Below are positions 34,259 to 42,655 of a stretch of 49,576 nt of DNA, one piece after another. The position numbers and the translations under genes are program-made. Every line of letters begins with the position of its first letter. Position 1 is the first letter of the stretch. The DNA lies in NCBI RefSeq assembly GCF_030019085.1, contig NZ_JASEFJ010000014.1:1-49576 (forward strand). Reading direction: 5' to 3'. The notes under the pieces were generated by a model. The model did not search any database, was not told where the DNA came from, and saw only the letters and a list, made by a program, of their open reading frames with translations. The DNA is from Methanoculleus sp. Its GTDB lineage: Archaea > Halobacteriota > Methanomicrobia > Methanomicrobiales > Methanoculleaceae.

Positions 34259-34484
34259 TACAAACCGTCTCCGATGGATGGTTAGCGGTTGTCGGCTTTT
34301 TTACGGATAACCCTTCCTATTTGATCCTTCCTCTCTTCCAGTGTTCATGATATACACCAGATATCCAATCAGATCGGACATAAGCCACAGGCCACCAGGG
34401 GTGGTCAGCGAATACTGTTCCCGGTAACACGTCAAGACAGGGGCAGGGGCGTTCCGCCCCTTCCCCGTCAACCCCTCCCAAAAG

Positions 34485-34610
34485 GGTGATTCTCCCTTCG
34501 ATACAGTGTCCGGGAATGCATCCAGAGTATCACAGCGAGACTCTCCCCCTGGCACGGCCTTCCCTGGCAATCACCCCGTTCTGTGCCCTCACCCCCGAGG
34601 GGGTGGAGAA
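34485..34610 (+). repeat. Dispersed GC-hairpin intergenic repeat, copy C
   Basis: Begins GGTGATTCTCCCTTCGATAC (34485), with GATACAGTGTCCGG, then GGCACGGCCTTCCCTGGCAA (34553) and a CACCCCCGAGGGGGTGG hairpin. Upstream, GGGGTGGTCAGCGAA (34396-34410) also recurs before copy A (GGGGATGGTCAGCGAA), so the unit may extend about 90 bases to the left. Confidence 0.65.
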
Positions 34611-34753
34611 AGCGAACCTTCGCTTATGTGGAGTTACTGAACCATGGTGCTCCGGGAGCAGAATATCTGTCGCGATGCCCGGGCAGGTGAGGGTAGGGTC
34701 TCGCAAAGCAGATCTGAACGGCCTATTTACGAAAATTGTGCTGGTATCTCTGA

Positions 34754-34872
34754 ATAATTGTAAAAATACCGCTGTTGTGAGTGTACTCCTGCCAGGGGTG
34801 ACCATTACACCTGGCGTTAACCAGAAGACGAAGACTCAGAAGGTGGCTGAATGGTGAAATCTGGAGGAGGCT
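34754..34872 (+). repeat. 119-base repeat, copy 2
   Basis: Same length as copy 1 (10378-10496), seven mismatches, no gaps. It lies just upstream (in plus-strand terms) of the end of the UPF0316 gene. Confidence 0.85.
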
Positions 34873-34885
34873 ACCGATCCTGTGC

Positions 34886-35485
34886 TCACTTCCCTTTCCG
34901 GATGAACCTTCCGAGGCGGAACGGCGTTGGACCTGGCACAGAGGCCGGAAAAGTGCCTTCCGCCGCTCGCCGGACGTCCTCGATCGAGTAGAACGCCCTG
35001 GGGTTAAACTGATGGATAGCGTTCTCCACATCGCGAAGATTCTTCCTTCTGATCACAGAGAATATGACCTTGCTCGGGCCCAATTTTCCCTGGGCGTCTA
35101 TAACAGTCACTCCGTATCCGGCAGCCCGGAGGTAGTCGATCAGGTTGGTAGCGTCCCTCTGGGTGATAATCCGGACGAGCGCAAGCCCCATCGCCAGTCG
35201 CTCTTCAATGATCATCCCGATGTAGTTTCCGGTAGCAAAACCCGCCGCGTATGCAAGATAGTTGATCGGATTTGTGAGATTCTGAAATATCTGGCCTATG
35301 GCGACGATCCAGATGAAGATCTCGATGAATCCGAGGAGGGGAGCGACCGTCTTCATCCCCCGTGAGACGAAGATGATCCGCATCGTCCCTATTGTGACGT
35401 CACAGATGCGCGCGAAGAATATGAAGATCGGGACTATGAAGAGGGAGAAGAACTCCGGGTCTATCCCGAGGGCGCTACCGATCAT
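34886..35485 (-). CDS. UPF0316 membrane protein (DUF5698/DUF2179)
   Basis: A 199-residue membrane protein of the UPF0316 family; the function is unknown. Three hydrophobic segments (about residues 12-32, 45-70, 72-95) include the family pattern [19 protein letters not shown] (about 25-43). The C-terminal cytoplasmic DUF2179 domain (about 105-175) has [20 protein letters not shown] and [19 protein letters not shown], a small ligand-binding-like fold. It is a single gene; the ATG region overlaps no neighbour. The end of the coding region is 14 bases past the 119-base repeat. Confidence 0.85.
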   Translation of the reverse strand: MIGSALGIDPEFFSLFIVPIFIFFARICDVTIGTMRIIFVSRGMKTVAPLLGFIEIFIWIVAIGQIFQNLTNPINYLAYAAGFATGNYIGMIIEERLAMGLALVRIITQRDATNLIDYLRAAGYGVTVIDAQGKLGPSKVIFSVIRRKNLRDVENAIHQFNPRAFYSIEDVRRAAEGTFPASVPGPTPFRLGRFIRKGK

Positions 35486-35622
35486 GGATCATGGTTTGAT
35501 AATCTGGTGATATAGTCATACCCCCGTTGCAGCCAGTTCTGGCATAAAAATCCCCGGACCAACACATTCTGAAAAGATCCTCTGTAATATGCGCGAAAAT
35601 ACGTGGGGTTCGGTCCCGCCCA

Positions 35623-36270
35623 TCACCGGGTTTCGTCTGACATATCCTGCTCCTTCTCCAGACGCTCACGGTAGCGCCGGGATGTTCGCCACCAGTAGAA
35701 TACCTCGTATACCAGCAGCGCGAGCAGCACCACGCAGGCGCCGAAGAAGAATCCCATCACCAGGTCGTGAACCGGCGGTGCCACAGCAGCACCGGTTGCC
35801 GGGACATCGAACGTCGAGACCTTCTCACCCGTCTCGGTCGCAGCCCTCTGGAGGAGGGGTTCTGCATCGGGGGACGGCGGCAGGAGAGCAGGGAGGAGGA
35901 CCCTGAGCCCGACTGTAGCAAGGACTATCAGCGCAAATAGCATCGTGTACTTCTTTAAGACCGACCGGAGATCGCTTACCGGCGGAGCGATGATGAGCAC
36001 CTGTTCCGTGAGCCCATAGACCTTAACCTCGCGCCCCTTCTCGCTCCAGCGGGTATCGACGACCTCGAGAAGCCCGGCCTCGAGAAGGTTCTCGATGTGG
36101 TATGTGGCGGTGGTGATCGGGATCTTCATCTGCCTGGCAACCTCTGACGATGTCAGGGGCCCTGAACTGAACGCCTGTATTATCGCGTTTGCCGTCTGGC
36201 TTGCCATTGCCCGGGCGATCTTCTGCGCCCGTTCATCGCCCGGCTGAAGAACTACAACCTCATTCGCCAT
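35623..36270 (-). CDS. Membrane-bound ArsR-type winged-helix regulator
   Basis: A 215-residue regulator fixed to the membrane. The N-terminal part is a winged helix: LTSSEVARQMKIPITTATYH (about 39-58), IENLLEAGLLEVVDTRWSEK, and a wing GREVKVYGL (about 79-87). Two membrane helices follow (about 107-129 and 170-190) with an extracellular loop between, and a charged C-terminal tail inside. Such one-component membrane regulators sense envelope or extracellular conditions; the target genes are unknown. Its ATG lies 11 bases inside the end of alaS, so it is translated in the same operon. Confidence 0.85.
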   Translation of the reverse strand: MANEVVVLQPGDERAQKIARAMASQTANAIIQAFSSGPLTSSEVARQMKIPITTATYHIENLLEAGLLEVVDTRWSEKGREVKVYGLTEQVLIIAPPVSDLRSVLKKYTMLFALIVLATVGLRVLLPALLPPSPDAEPLLQRAATETGEKVSTFDVPATGAAVAPPVHDLVMGFFFGACVVLLALLVYEVFYWWRTSRRYRERLEKEQDMSDETR

Positions 36271-39007
36271 GTAACGCTTCTAAAATCATCTCGCGGCCGT
36301 GCCTGAGCGCTTCTTCAAGCCTTGAGGTGTCAGGACCCGCACCCTGTGCAAGGTTTGGTTTACCCCCACCTTTTCCGCCGAGTATACCGCATGCCTCCCG
36401 GACGAGATCGGCAGCATTCACCGCCTGGTTGCCGGAGGTCGCCACCACCCTCGCACCACCGTCGACCGACGCGATCAGCGCCACCCCCCCCTCATCGGCC
36501 ACCGACGTGGCAAGCGCGACGAGTTCCTTTGGGGTTGCATCGATCCGCCGGACAACAACCCGGACGCCGTCCACGACCTCGCCCTCAAGGTTCTGCCTCT
36601 CGAGTTCAACCACCCTGTTGCGGAGGCGATCGATCTCCTTTCTCTGTTCCTTCCATTCCGAGAAGAATCGTGCCACCGTCACTGGCAGGTTCTCGGGCTG
36701 GACGCTCAGGACGTCAGCAGATGCCCGGAGAAGTTTTTCCATATTTTGCACGGCGCGCACTGCGGCTAGACCGGCCGAAAAGACCAGCCTCTCGACACCG
36801 TCCTGAATGTGCTCTACGCCAATGACCCGGATCAGCCCGATCTCACCGGTAGAGCGGACATGCGTCCCCGCACACGCCTGTACGTCGCTACCGACCCTGA
36901 CTATCCTGATCTCCCGGCCCGGTGGGACGCCGCCCTGGTAGAGGTCGAAGCCGTACTTGCGCTCGGCCTTTGTCCTCTCCTCCACGCTGATAATGACCGG
37001 AAGATCGGCCATGACCATACGGTTCGCCTCGATCTCGATCTTCTGGAGTTCTTCAGGCGTGATATGCTTGTAGTGCTGGATATCCAGGCGCGAGACCTCG
37101 CTCCCTTTCTGAGCGCCGGCCTGGTGGACGTGTGCGCCGAGCACCTTCTTTGCGGCATACAGAAGGACGTGTGTCGCTGTGTGGTGGCGCATCAGCGAGA
37201 ACCGGCGTTCCTCGTCCACCATGCCCTTCACCCGCTCTCCTCGCTTGAGGGTGCCACCTGTGACACGGTGGAGGATCACGTCGTCGAGTTTTCTCACCTC
37301 TTCCACCCGCACCACGTTATCGGGTGTTACCAGAGTCCCCGTATCGGATGGCTGGCCGCCACCCTCAGGGTAGAAGAGTGTCTGGTCGAGTACCACCATT
37401 CCATCGAAGTAGTCCAGCACCACCGCCTCGAACTCGACCTCGGTGGTGAGATCGTAGTAGAGTTTCTTGGTTGGGGGCAGACTCGCTGCCCGCTCGCGGT
37501 AGGGCGCCAGAGTGTCCTCCACTTTAGAATCTTTCTGAGATTCCAGGTGCTTCTGGGCGATCAGGGAGTAGAAGTTGTCCGGGATCTCGACCACTGCACC
37601 CTCGGCGGCAGCGACCTCTTTTACCATCTCAGGCGGAATCCCGTGCGAGTCATACAGCGTGATAACCTCCTGGAGAGGGACCCTCGAACTCTTTGCCCTG
37701 TAGTTCCTGGCGATCTTCTGGACGATCCGCGCCCCACGTTCGAGGGTGCTGGAGTAGCGCTCCACCTCGTTCTCCACGATCTCCATCACAACGTCCACGT
37801 CCTGCTCAAAGTTATCCTTCCCCACGATCTCCATCTGCGCCTCCACCAGGTCAGCGAGTTCCTCGTCCATTGAGAGGTCGTTCATCATCCGCAGCGTCCG
37901 CCGGAGCACCAGTCGCGCAAGGTAACCCTCACGAACGTTCGAGGGGACGATGCAGTCGCCAAGCATGTAGGCGAGACAGCGGGTGTGGTCGGCGATCGCG
38001 TAGACCTTCTCGATCGGAGTGACAATCCGCTCCAGGCGCTCCACCGGCACATTGATGGCCTCGGCAACCTTCCGTCGGAGTTTGTGGAGGTTCGTCCCTG
38101 AGATATCCATCACGCCGGCGAACCTGGCGCTGAGCCCCATTATCTTTGCGAACTCTGGGTTATCGAGGAGGTTCTCCAGGTGGGCCGACTGCATCAGTCG
38201 ACTCACCATATCCGGAAATACAGCGTCGTAGATCGTCGGTGAACCCGTCGATGCCCAGACGAACCTCTCGAGCCCGTAACCGGTATCCACGATCCTGAGT
38301 CGGATGGGGTAGTAAAGTTCCCCACCCACCTCTACGGGAGGCTGATTGGTCTTCTGCCGTCCGAGGTTCATGAATACCAGCGTCGCGACCTCAAGCCCGC
38401 CGGTGAGCACCTCCACGGACGCACCGGCGTTTCCGCCGCCGTACCAGGGGTGCTCCTTGTAGGTGACGCGGGCAGGGTTGCCACCGATCGAGGCGATGAA
38501 CTCGTCGCAGAGGGCGACGGTCTCATCTTTCCAGTAGATCTGTTTCTCGGGGGTGTTGAAGGCGTGGTGCGCCATCATCTCAAATAGCGTCAGATGACGA
38601 CCTGACCTTCCGACAGAGTCAAGGTCGTTTAAACGGATGCAGGGCTGGGAGATGGTCAGCGGGTTTGCTGGGGGGGGAACGACCCCGCTTGTTACAAACG
38701 GCTGGAAATCTGCGATGGATGCAATGGTCAGGTAGATATCGTCCCTCCAGCGTGCGGCGACTGGATATCGTTCGAGGCGTGTGTGACCATGCCGCTCGAA
38801 GAACGAGAGGAATGCTTCCCGCATCTCATTAACTGTGTGGGGTTTAAAGACCGGGTTGCCGATGAAGTCGTATGTCACGCAGGGGGAGTCTCCACAGAAT
38901 TCCTGCTCGGGGTCCCGTGTCCAGAAAGCTGATCCGCAGGCCTTGCAGACCTTCCGCACAAACCCCTGTGACCGGAAGTAATCGAGCGTATATTCATCCT
39001 CGAGCAT
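36260..39007 (-). CDS. alaS: Alanyl-tRNA synthetase (archaeal type)
   Basis: Charges tRNA-Ala with alanine and edits misloaded Ser and Gly. The 915-residue chain is of the archaeal form with an N-terminal zinc-ribbon-like region (VCKACGSAFW, about 20-29), the class II core (FLSFFERHGHTRLERYPVAA, about 67-86), the HHTATHVLLYAAKK editing-site motif (about 606-619), the CAGTHVRSTGEIGLIRVIGV motif (about 708-727), and the C-terminal DHHA1 part with GGKGGGKPNLAQGAG (about 882-896). All key His and Cys in the editing site are present. The promoter word at 39041 is shared with the trm56 operon. The stop overlaps the regulator gene by 11 bases. Confidence 0.97.
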   Translation of the reverse strand: MLEDEYTLDYFRSQGFVRKVCKACGSAFWTRDPEQEFCGDSPCVTYDFIGNPVFKPHTVNEMREAFLSFFERHGHTRLERYPVAARWRDDIYLTIASIADFQPFVTSGVVPPPANPLTISQPCIRLNDLDSVGRSGRHLTLFEMMAHHAFNTPEKQIYWKDETVALCDEFIASIGGNPARVTYKEHPWYGGGNAGASVEVLTGGLEVATLVFMNLGRQKTNQPPVEVGGELYYPIRLRIVDTGYGLERFVWASTGSPTIYDAVFPDMVSRLMQSAHLENLLDNPEFAKIMGLSARFAGVMDISGTNLHKLRRKVAEAINVPVERLERIVTPIEKVYAIADHTRCLAYMLGDCIVPSNVREGYLARLVLRRTLRMMNDLSMDEELADLVEAQMEIVGKDNFEQDVDVVMEIVENEVERYSSTLERGARIVQKIARNYRAKSSRVPLQEVITLYDSHGIPPEMVKEVAAAEGAVVEIPDNFYSLIAQKHLESQKDSKVEDTLAPYRERAASLPPTKKLYYDLTTEVEFEAVVLDYFDGMVVLDQTLFYPEGGGQPSDTGTLVTPDNVVRVEEVRKLDDVILHRVTGGTLKRGERVKGMVDEERRFSLMRHHTATHVLLYAAKKVLGAHVHQAGAQKGSEVSRLDIQHYKHITPEELQKIEIEANRMVMADLPVIISVEERTKAERKYGFDLYQGGVPPGREIRIVRVGSDVQACAGTHVRSTGEIGLIRVIGVEHIQDGVERLVFSAGLAAVRAVQNMEKLLRASADVLSVQPENLPVTVARFFSEWKEQRKEIDRLRNRVVELERQNLEGEVVDGVRVVVRRIDATPKELVALATSVADEGGVALIASVDGGARVVATSGNQAVNAADLVREACGILGGKGGGKPNLAQGAGPDTSRLEEALRHGREMILEALHGE

Positions 39008-39040
39008 TGAAAATCACGCAGCGTAGATATGTAGGGTTGT

Positions 39041-39060
39041 GACCGATATAGTTGTTCGTA
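39041..39060 (-). promoter_or_regulatory. Promoter of alaS
   Basis: On the minus strand the word TACGAACAACTATATCGGTC carries a TATA core about 40 bases before ATG 39007. The promoter of the trm56 operon (29491-29510) has the same word with two changes. Confidence 0.5.
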
Positions 39061-39087
39061 TGCGCTGTTCAAGGTTTCCACTCTCTT

Positions 39088-40366
39088 TGCGCAAGGGGGC
39101 CCCCCCTTTAGGGTGGGGAGGAATTGCGCGTTTCACCTCCACTAATACGATATATAGTTATACACTTAGTGATACCAATAGATCGATGCTTATCCAGAAG
39201 ACCGTGCAGATAATCATCGAACCAGATCCAGATCTCCGTGAAACGCTTGATACGTTCACTGAAGTCTGCAATCAGATTTCTCCAACTGCATATAATTCTG
39301 GCAAGCCTCTCAATGCTCTCCGTCTTCACAAAGCAGTCTATGCAACGACAAGGGTGTAATTTCGAGCCAACTTACATGTACTGCTATCAGGCTCACTGCC
39401 GGGGCATATGTAGCGGCTCGAAAAAATGGGCATCAGATCAGTCGCCCGTTTATATGGAAGACTCCACGCGCTCTCTTTCTCATTGGGAAAAAAGGGCGGG
39501 ACGCATCCTTCAGAAAGGATGGAACTCTGTCGATATGGACGGTTGCAGGTAGAAAGCATCTCAAATACTCCGTGCCACTAGCGTTCCAGGAAACTCTCGC
39601 GTCGGCTAAAGAGATCAATAGTGTTGTCGTTACAGTTCGCGGAGGCCGTCTCATTGGTTATGTTGCTATAACAGTGGAAGTCCCGGACATGCCAGGAATC
39701 GTCCCGGCAGGTGTAGATCTCAACGAGACCAACGCTATCGTTGCAGTAGACGCCGATGGAAGAACTCTGTTTATCACGGGGCTGCACAGAAAAGTGCTCA
39801 CCATCAGAACGCGCAAGACCGTTTCTCGGCTTCAGGTCAAACTTGAAGCGAAGAAGGCAGAGGGAAAGAACACAAGAAGTGTTGTTCGTGTCCTCAAACG
39901 GCTGTCGCTCAAGAGATCGCGGCGAACCCGGGACTTCTGTCATTGTGCGTCCAGGCATCTCATTGAATGGGCTCCTCAGAACTGCGTGCTCGTATTCGAA
40001 GACCTCTCGTTCTCGAATAAGAGAAAGAAGTCTAAGAAACGTTCCAAATCTTTGAATCGCCGTCTTTCTGTGTGGCCCGGAGGCATGATTCGAACCTTCG
40101 CTACCTACAAAGTAGCCGGGAAAGGCATCGCCGTTGGAATTGATCCTGCGTATACCTCTCAAATATGCTCTCGATGTGGGTTGCCTGGAAACCGTTCTCG
40201 TCATTCTTTTACCTGCCCGCACTGTGGTCACACCGATCACAGTGACATCAATGCCGCGATCAACATTCGGAACCGCTTTACTGTCCTTCGGGACAGTGGG
40301 GTGTTGTCAACCACCCCTGAAGCCTCTTAGGGAGGCGAGCCCCGCCCTTCAGGGCGGGGTAGTTGA
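39088..40366 (+). mobile_element. IS200/IS605-type element with tnpB only
   Basis: A single-gene element without tnpA. The left end has an imperfect GC hairpin (39100-39118) set inside a longer inverted repeat GCGCAA/TTGCGC (39089-39094, 39124-39129). The right end has a small hairpin (GCCTC/GAGGC, 40322-40336) and a perfect nine-pair hairpin CCCCGCCCT-TC-AGGGCGGGG (40340-40359), then TAGTTGAC. These subterminal hairpins without long terminal repeats are typical of IS200/IS605 elements. The right end (with the 3' part of tnpB) should give the omega-RNA. Exact ends are estimates. Confidence 0.8.
39186..40330 (+). pseudogene. tnpB: TnpB RNA-guided nuclease gene with one frameshift
   Basis: TnpB is an RNA-guided DNA nuclease, ancestor of Cas12. 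The N-terminal part (39186-39353, about 56 residues from MLIQKTVQIIIEPDPDLRET) runs in one frame to a stop at 39357-39359; the rest continues in another frame from about 39353 (VISSQLTCTAIRLTAGAYVA, then DASFRKDGTLSIWTVAGR) to 40330. Only one frame change is needed. Catalytic RuvC positions look intact: Asp in PAGVDLNETNAIVAVD, Glu in VLVFEDLSF, Asp in HSDINAAINI, and the zinc finger CSRCG plus CPHCGH. Hence it is recently inactivated, or a sequencing or recoding event. A shorter protein from ATG 39572 would lack the N-terminal domain. Confidence 0.85.
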
Positions 40367-40672
40367 CGTATCCTGATACCACAGGTCGTAGGATTCATAC
40401 AGTCCCGTTCTTTCGGCGATCCTCACCGCAAGTATATGCCAGCATTCCCGTCCTCTGAAGAGGAAGTCGCTGCAGGTGCAGAAATCGTCCTCGACAACAT
40501 ACTCGCTGCTGCGCCCGACCACGATGAAAAAGTCAAGGTAGCGTTTTACCTGACCCTCATCAACTGCCATAAGTGCCTTTCGACCACGCTCTCCGTAGAC
40601 GCGCTCGATGCAGGTGCGCAGTTCCGGTGTCAGCGCCCCCTCTCGCTCGATATCCTGCCATATATCACTCAT
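40349..40672 (-). CDS. SWIM zinc-finger protein with tail changed by the IS
   Basis: A 107-residue protein with a SWIM finger, Cys-x-Cys and Cys-x-His: FCTCSDFLFRGRECWHIL (about residues 64-81). SWIM domains bind DNA or proteins; stand-alone archaeal ones have no known role. The last residues (DTSTTPP) and the stop (40349-40351) come from the right end hairpin of the IS605-type element, so the natural end of the gene has been replaced. The ATG overlaps the stop of the Nif3-like gene by four bases, making an operon. Confidence 0.8.
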   Translation of the reverse strand: MSDIWQDIEREGALTPELRTCIERVYGERGRKALMAVDEGQVKRYLDFFIVVGRSSEYVVEDDFCTCSDFLFRGRECWHILAVRIAERTGLYESYDLWYQDTSTTPP

Positions 40673-41379
40673 GGAACTATCGCTACATCTGGTGGATCCG
40701 GGATATAATGCCAGCCCATGTGGGATGCAAGGGCTTCCATGGCCGGTGCCTCGAGGGCGTAATGGGTGGCTTCAAGGCAGGGGATTGGCGATGCACGGGC
40801 AACGCTGTGTTTTAACTCCGCCGAGAGGAAGGCTTCTGCCCCAAGATCTACGGCCTCCTGGATCAGGTCGGGGTCAAACCCGGCACCACCGACGACCGCG
40901 AGTCGCCGGATCAGACCTACCTCGCCGTAGACCCGGATCCCTCCACCGGGGAGGAGGCGGGCGATCCCTCCCGGGTCAAGAGAGCAGTTGCCGACGATGC
41001 CGGTGGTCATCCGTTCTGTTCCTGATAGCCCGAGCCGGGATGCCAGGACGTCGTTTACACCGCCTTCGGCACGGTCGAAGTTTGTGTGGATCACGTAGAG
41101 GTTCATACCGGCAGAAAGGAGGGCCGAGAGGAGGCGTGATGTTGCCCCCCTGATCGACGTTACCGGTCTCCAGAGGGGGGTGTGGTGGACGACCAGCATA
41201 TCCGCACCGGTGCGTACCGCGGCGTTCACAACCTTCTCTGTGGCGTCGAGTGCACAGCAGACCTCTTCGATCTCGTCTCTCCCCTCGACAATGAGACCGA
41301 TCCTGCTTTCATCATACTCTTCGGCAAGGCTGGATGGTGCAACCTCCTCCATTGCAGCGATGAAGTCCTTGATATACAT
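40669..41379 (-). CDS. Nif3-like dinuclear metal centre protein (DUF34)
   Basis: A 236-residue soluble protein of the NIF3/DUF34 family, known as toroid hexamers with a two-metal site; the function is unproven, though GTP cyclohydrolase-like or metal-handling roles have been proposed. Family motifs are the ADMLVVHHTPLW pair of His (about residues 59-70), VIHTNFDRAEGGVNDVLASR (about 92-111) and ELKHSVARASPIPCLEATHY (about 192-211). I chose ATG 41379 (MYIKDFIAAM), since the longer frame begins in Arg-rich sequence inside a repeat. TTTTATCC, about 25-30 bases upstream, is a TATA candidate. It is followed by the SWIM gene with a four-base overlap. Confidence 0.9.
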   Translation of the reverse strand: MYIKDFIAAMEEVAPSSLAEEYDESRIGLIVEGRDEIEEVCCALDATEKVVNAAVRTGADMLVVHHTPLWRPVTSIRGATSRLLSALLSAGMNLYVIHTNFDRAEGGVNDVLASRLGLSGTERMTTGIVGNCSLDPGGIARLLPGGGIRVYGEVGLIRRLAVVGGAGFDPDLIQEAVDLGAEAFLSAELKHSVARASPIPCLEATHYALEAPAMEALASHMGWHYIPDPPDVAIVP

Positions 41380-41441
41380 ATGATTATCCCTACGATCTCG
41401 TGGGATAAAAGGGTAAACGAGTGGGGAGGCTGACCTGGAAA

Positions 41442-41590
41442 TCCACCTCCCGGCCGCTACCACGGCCTCCTCCCGCCCCCCCCGGGGGCGGGCAGTGATC
41501 TGCGATAGACCCGGATGGCCGTGCAAGGGGGAGGGTCGCACCGTAACGCTGGAGACATCCTCCAGGGCACTGTATCGATGGAGAATCGCC
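41442..41590 (-). repeat. Dispersed GC-hairpin intergenic repeat, copy D
   Basis: On the minus strand it runs GGCGATTCTCCATCGATACA (41590 downwards), GTGCCCTGGAGGATGTCTCC, GCACGGCCATCCGGG, ACTGCCCGCCCCC with its GGGGGCGGG partner, then GGAGGAGGCC and TAGCGGCCGGGAGGTGG. It is the closest relative of copy A. It lies between the promoter of the Nif3-like gene and the end of the propeller gene. Confidence 0.75.
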
Positions 41591-41629
41591 AATCAGGGGA
41601 GAGGGATAGAACAGGCGCCGCCTCCCCCG

Positions 41630-42655
41630 TTACAGCACCTGAATTGTCGGGTATCGCTGGAGCGGTGGGATGTAGCCAACGTGGCCGGGAACAACAAACC
41701 AGCAACGCCCGTAAGCATCGACGAAGAGTCTCTTGACAAAGTTTTTCCGGATACCATCACTCGACGTCAGATGTAGCACGACGCCGGAAGAGTTCAACCC
41801 GTATATGCCGTTATCAGATGCAATGAGAAGCGTCCCATCACGTGTTGCCGCGACATCGTTGATCCTTACCGGAAACGTGTTCAGGTCTGAGGCGTTGAGA
41901 ACACGGGTGACCCCCCCATCAGGAGAGTAATGGAGAACTGTTGTGCGGTTGAAAAGGTAGACCCCACCGAAGGGGTCGACCCGCACCCCGGAGATTGTGA
42001 GTAGCGGATCGTCCCCAAAAAAGACCTGTTCAAACCGGAGATTGCCTTTTCGATCTTTTAGCACCCAGACGCCCTCGTTCTCAGAATCGATGACCAGCGC
42101 ATCGCTCCCGGCATCGACCACCATGCTCACAACGGTATAAAACCCTGCTCCCTCGGGTCCACCGGGTTTATACCACGTCCAGACACCGTCATGCCAGTGA
42201 TGCAGACCCGCACTCCCGGTGGCGACCCAGACCTCGTCATCCCATCGCCTGATACAGTTGATGTTCAGGTTCTTGAGGTGATCCTGGTCCTGGATTGCAC
42301 GATATCCCGTCCCGTTCCCCATCTGCAGCCCGCAGGAATACCCGAGCCAGAGGTGACCATCCGGGTCGAGGGCAAGAGCGGTCACCATGTTGTCCAGCGG
42401 TTCGAGAAAACCGTAGTCTGTCTGGCGAGGGTTCCTGGCGTTGACCGAATACCACGTCCCACTTGCAGTGTAGATGGAGAGACCCTCGGCGGTCGCAAAG
42501 ATGACATCCCCGTACCGCCCATTGATCACGTCCTTGACGTCCGCAGAGGCGATGGAGGAGGCGTGGTCAGGAGCCGCGATATATATACCAGAAGATGGTG
42601 GAATAATCAGGAGAGATGCCAGAAGAAGATGGGCTAGGATCAGACCTGGCTGCAT
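41630..42655 (-). CDS. Secreted beta-propeller protein
   Basis: A 341-residue exported protein. A signal peptide (about 1-23) is followed by repeated blades of about 40-45 residues, with recurring DPDGHLWLGYSCGLQMGNG, DDEVWVATGSAGLHHWHDGV, DPFGGVYLFN and DGTLLIASDNGIYGLNSSGV. This pattern is that of the two-component-regulator-type propellers found on surface sensors, here without a kinase. The ATG lies 16 bases inside the end of cheD; an extracellular sensor for chemotaxis is possible but is inference, since no membrane anchor for signalling is seen. Confidence 0.8.
   Translation of the reverse strand: MQPGLILAHLLLASLLIIPPSSGIYIAAPDHASSIASADVKDVINGRYGDVIFATAEGLSIYTASGTWYSVNARNPRQTDYGFLEPLDNMVTALALDPDGHLWLGYSCGLQMGNGTGYRAIQDQDHLKNLNINCIRRWDDEVWVATGSAGLHHWHDGVWTWYKPGGPEGAGFYTVVSMVVDAGSDALVIDSENEGVWVLKDRKGNLRFEQVFFGDDPLLTISGVRVDPFGGVYLFNRTTVLHYSPDGGVTRVLNASDLNTFPVRINDVAATRDGTLLIASDNGIYGLNSSGVVLHLTSSDGIRKNFVKRLFVDAYGRCWFVVPGHVGYIPPLQRYPTIQVL

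Larger units (their letters stand above)
34259..34885. other. Intergenic region with two repeats
   Basis: A 627-base stretch with the GC-hairpin repeat copy C (34485-34610) and the second 119-base repeat (34754-34872). The remaining sequence (34259-34484 and 34611-34753) shows no gene; a plus-strand frame of 123 codons crosses both repeats and ends in the 119-base unit as in the locus near 10481. Confidence 0.5.

Noticed and set aside
36809-37873. A 354-codon plus-strand open frame inside alaS
   Set aside because: Antisense of a firmly identified alanyl-tRNA synthetase.
42640-42655. Overlap of cheD and the propeller gene taken as evidence of a fused sensor
   Set aside because: The overlap is only 16 bases in a different frame and the propeller has its own signal peptide; co-translation is possible but a fusion is not.
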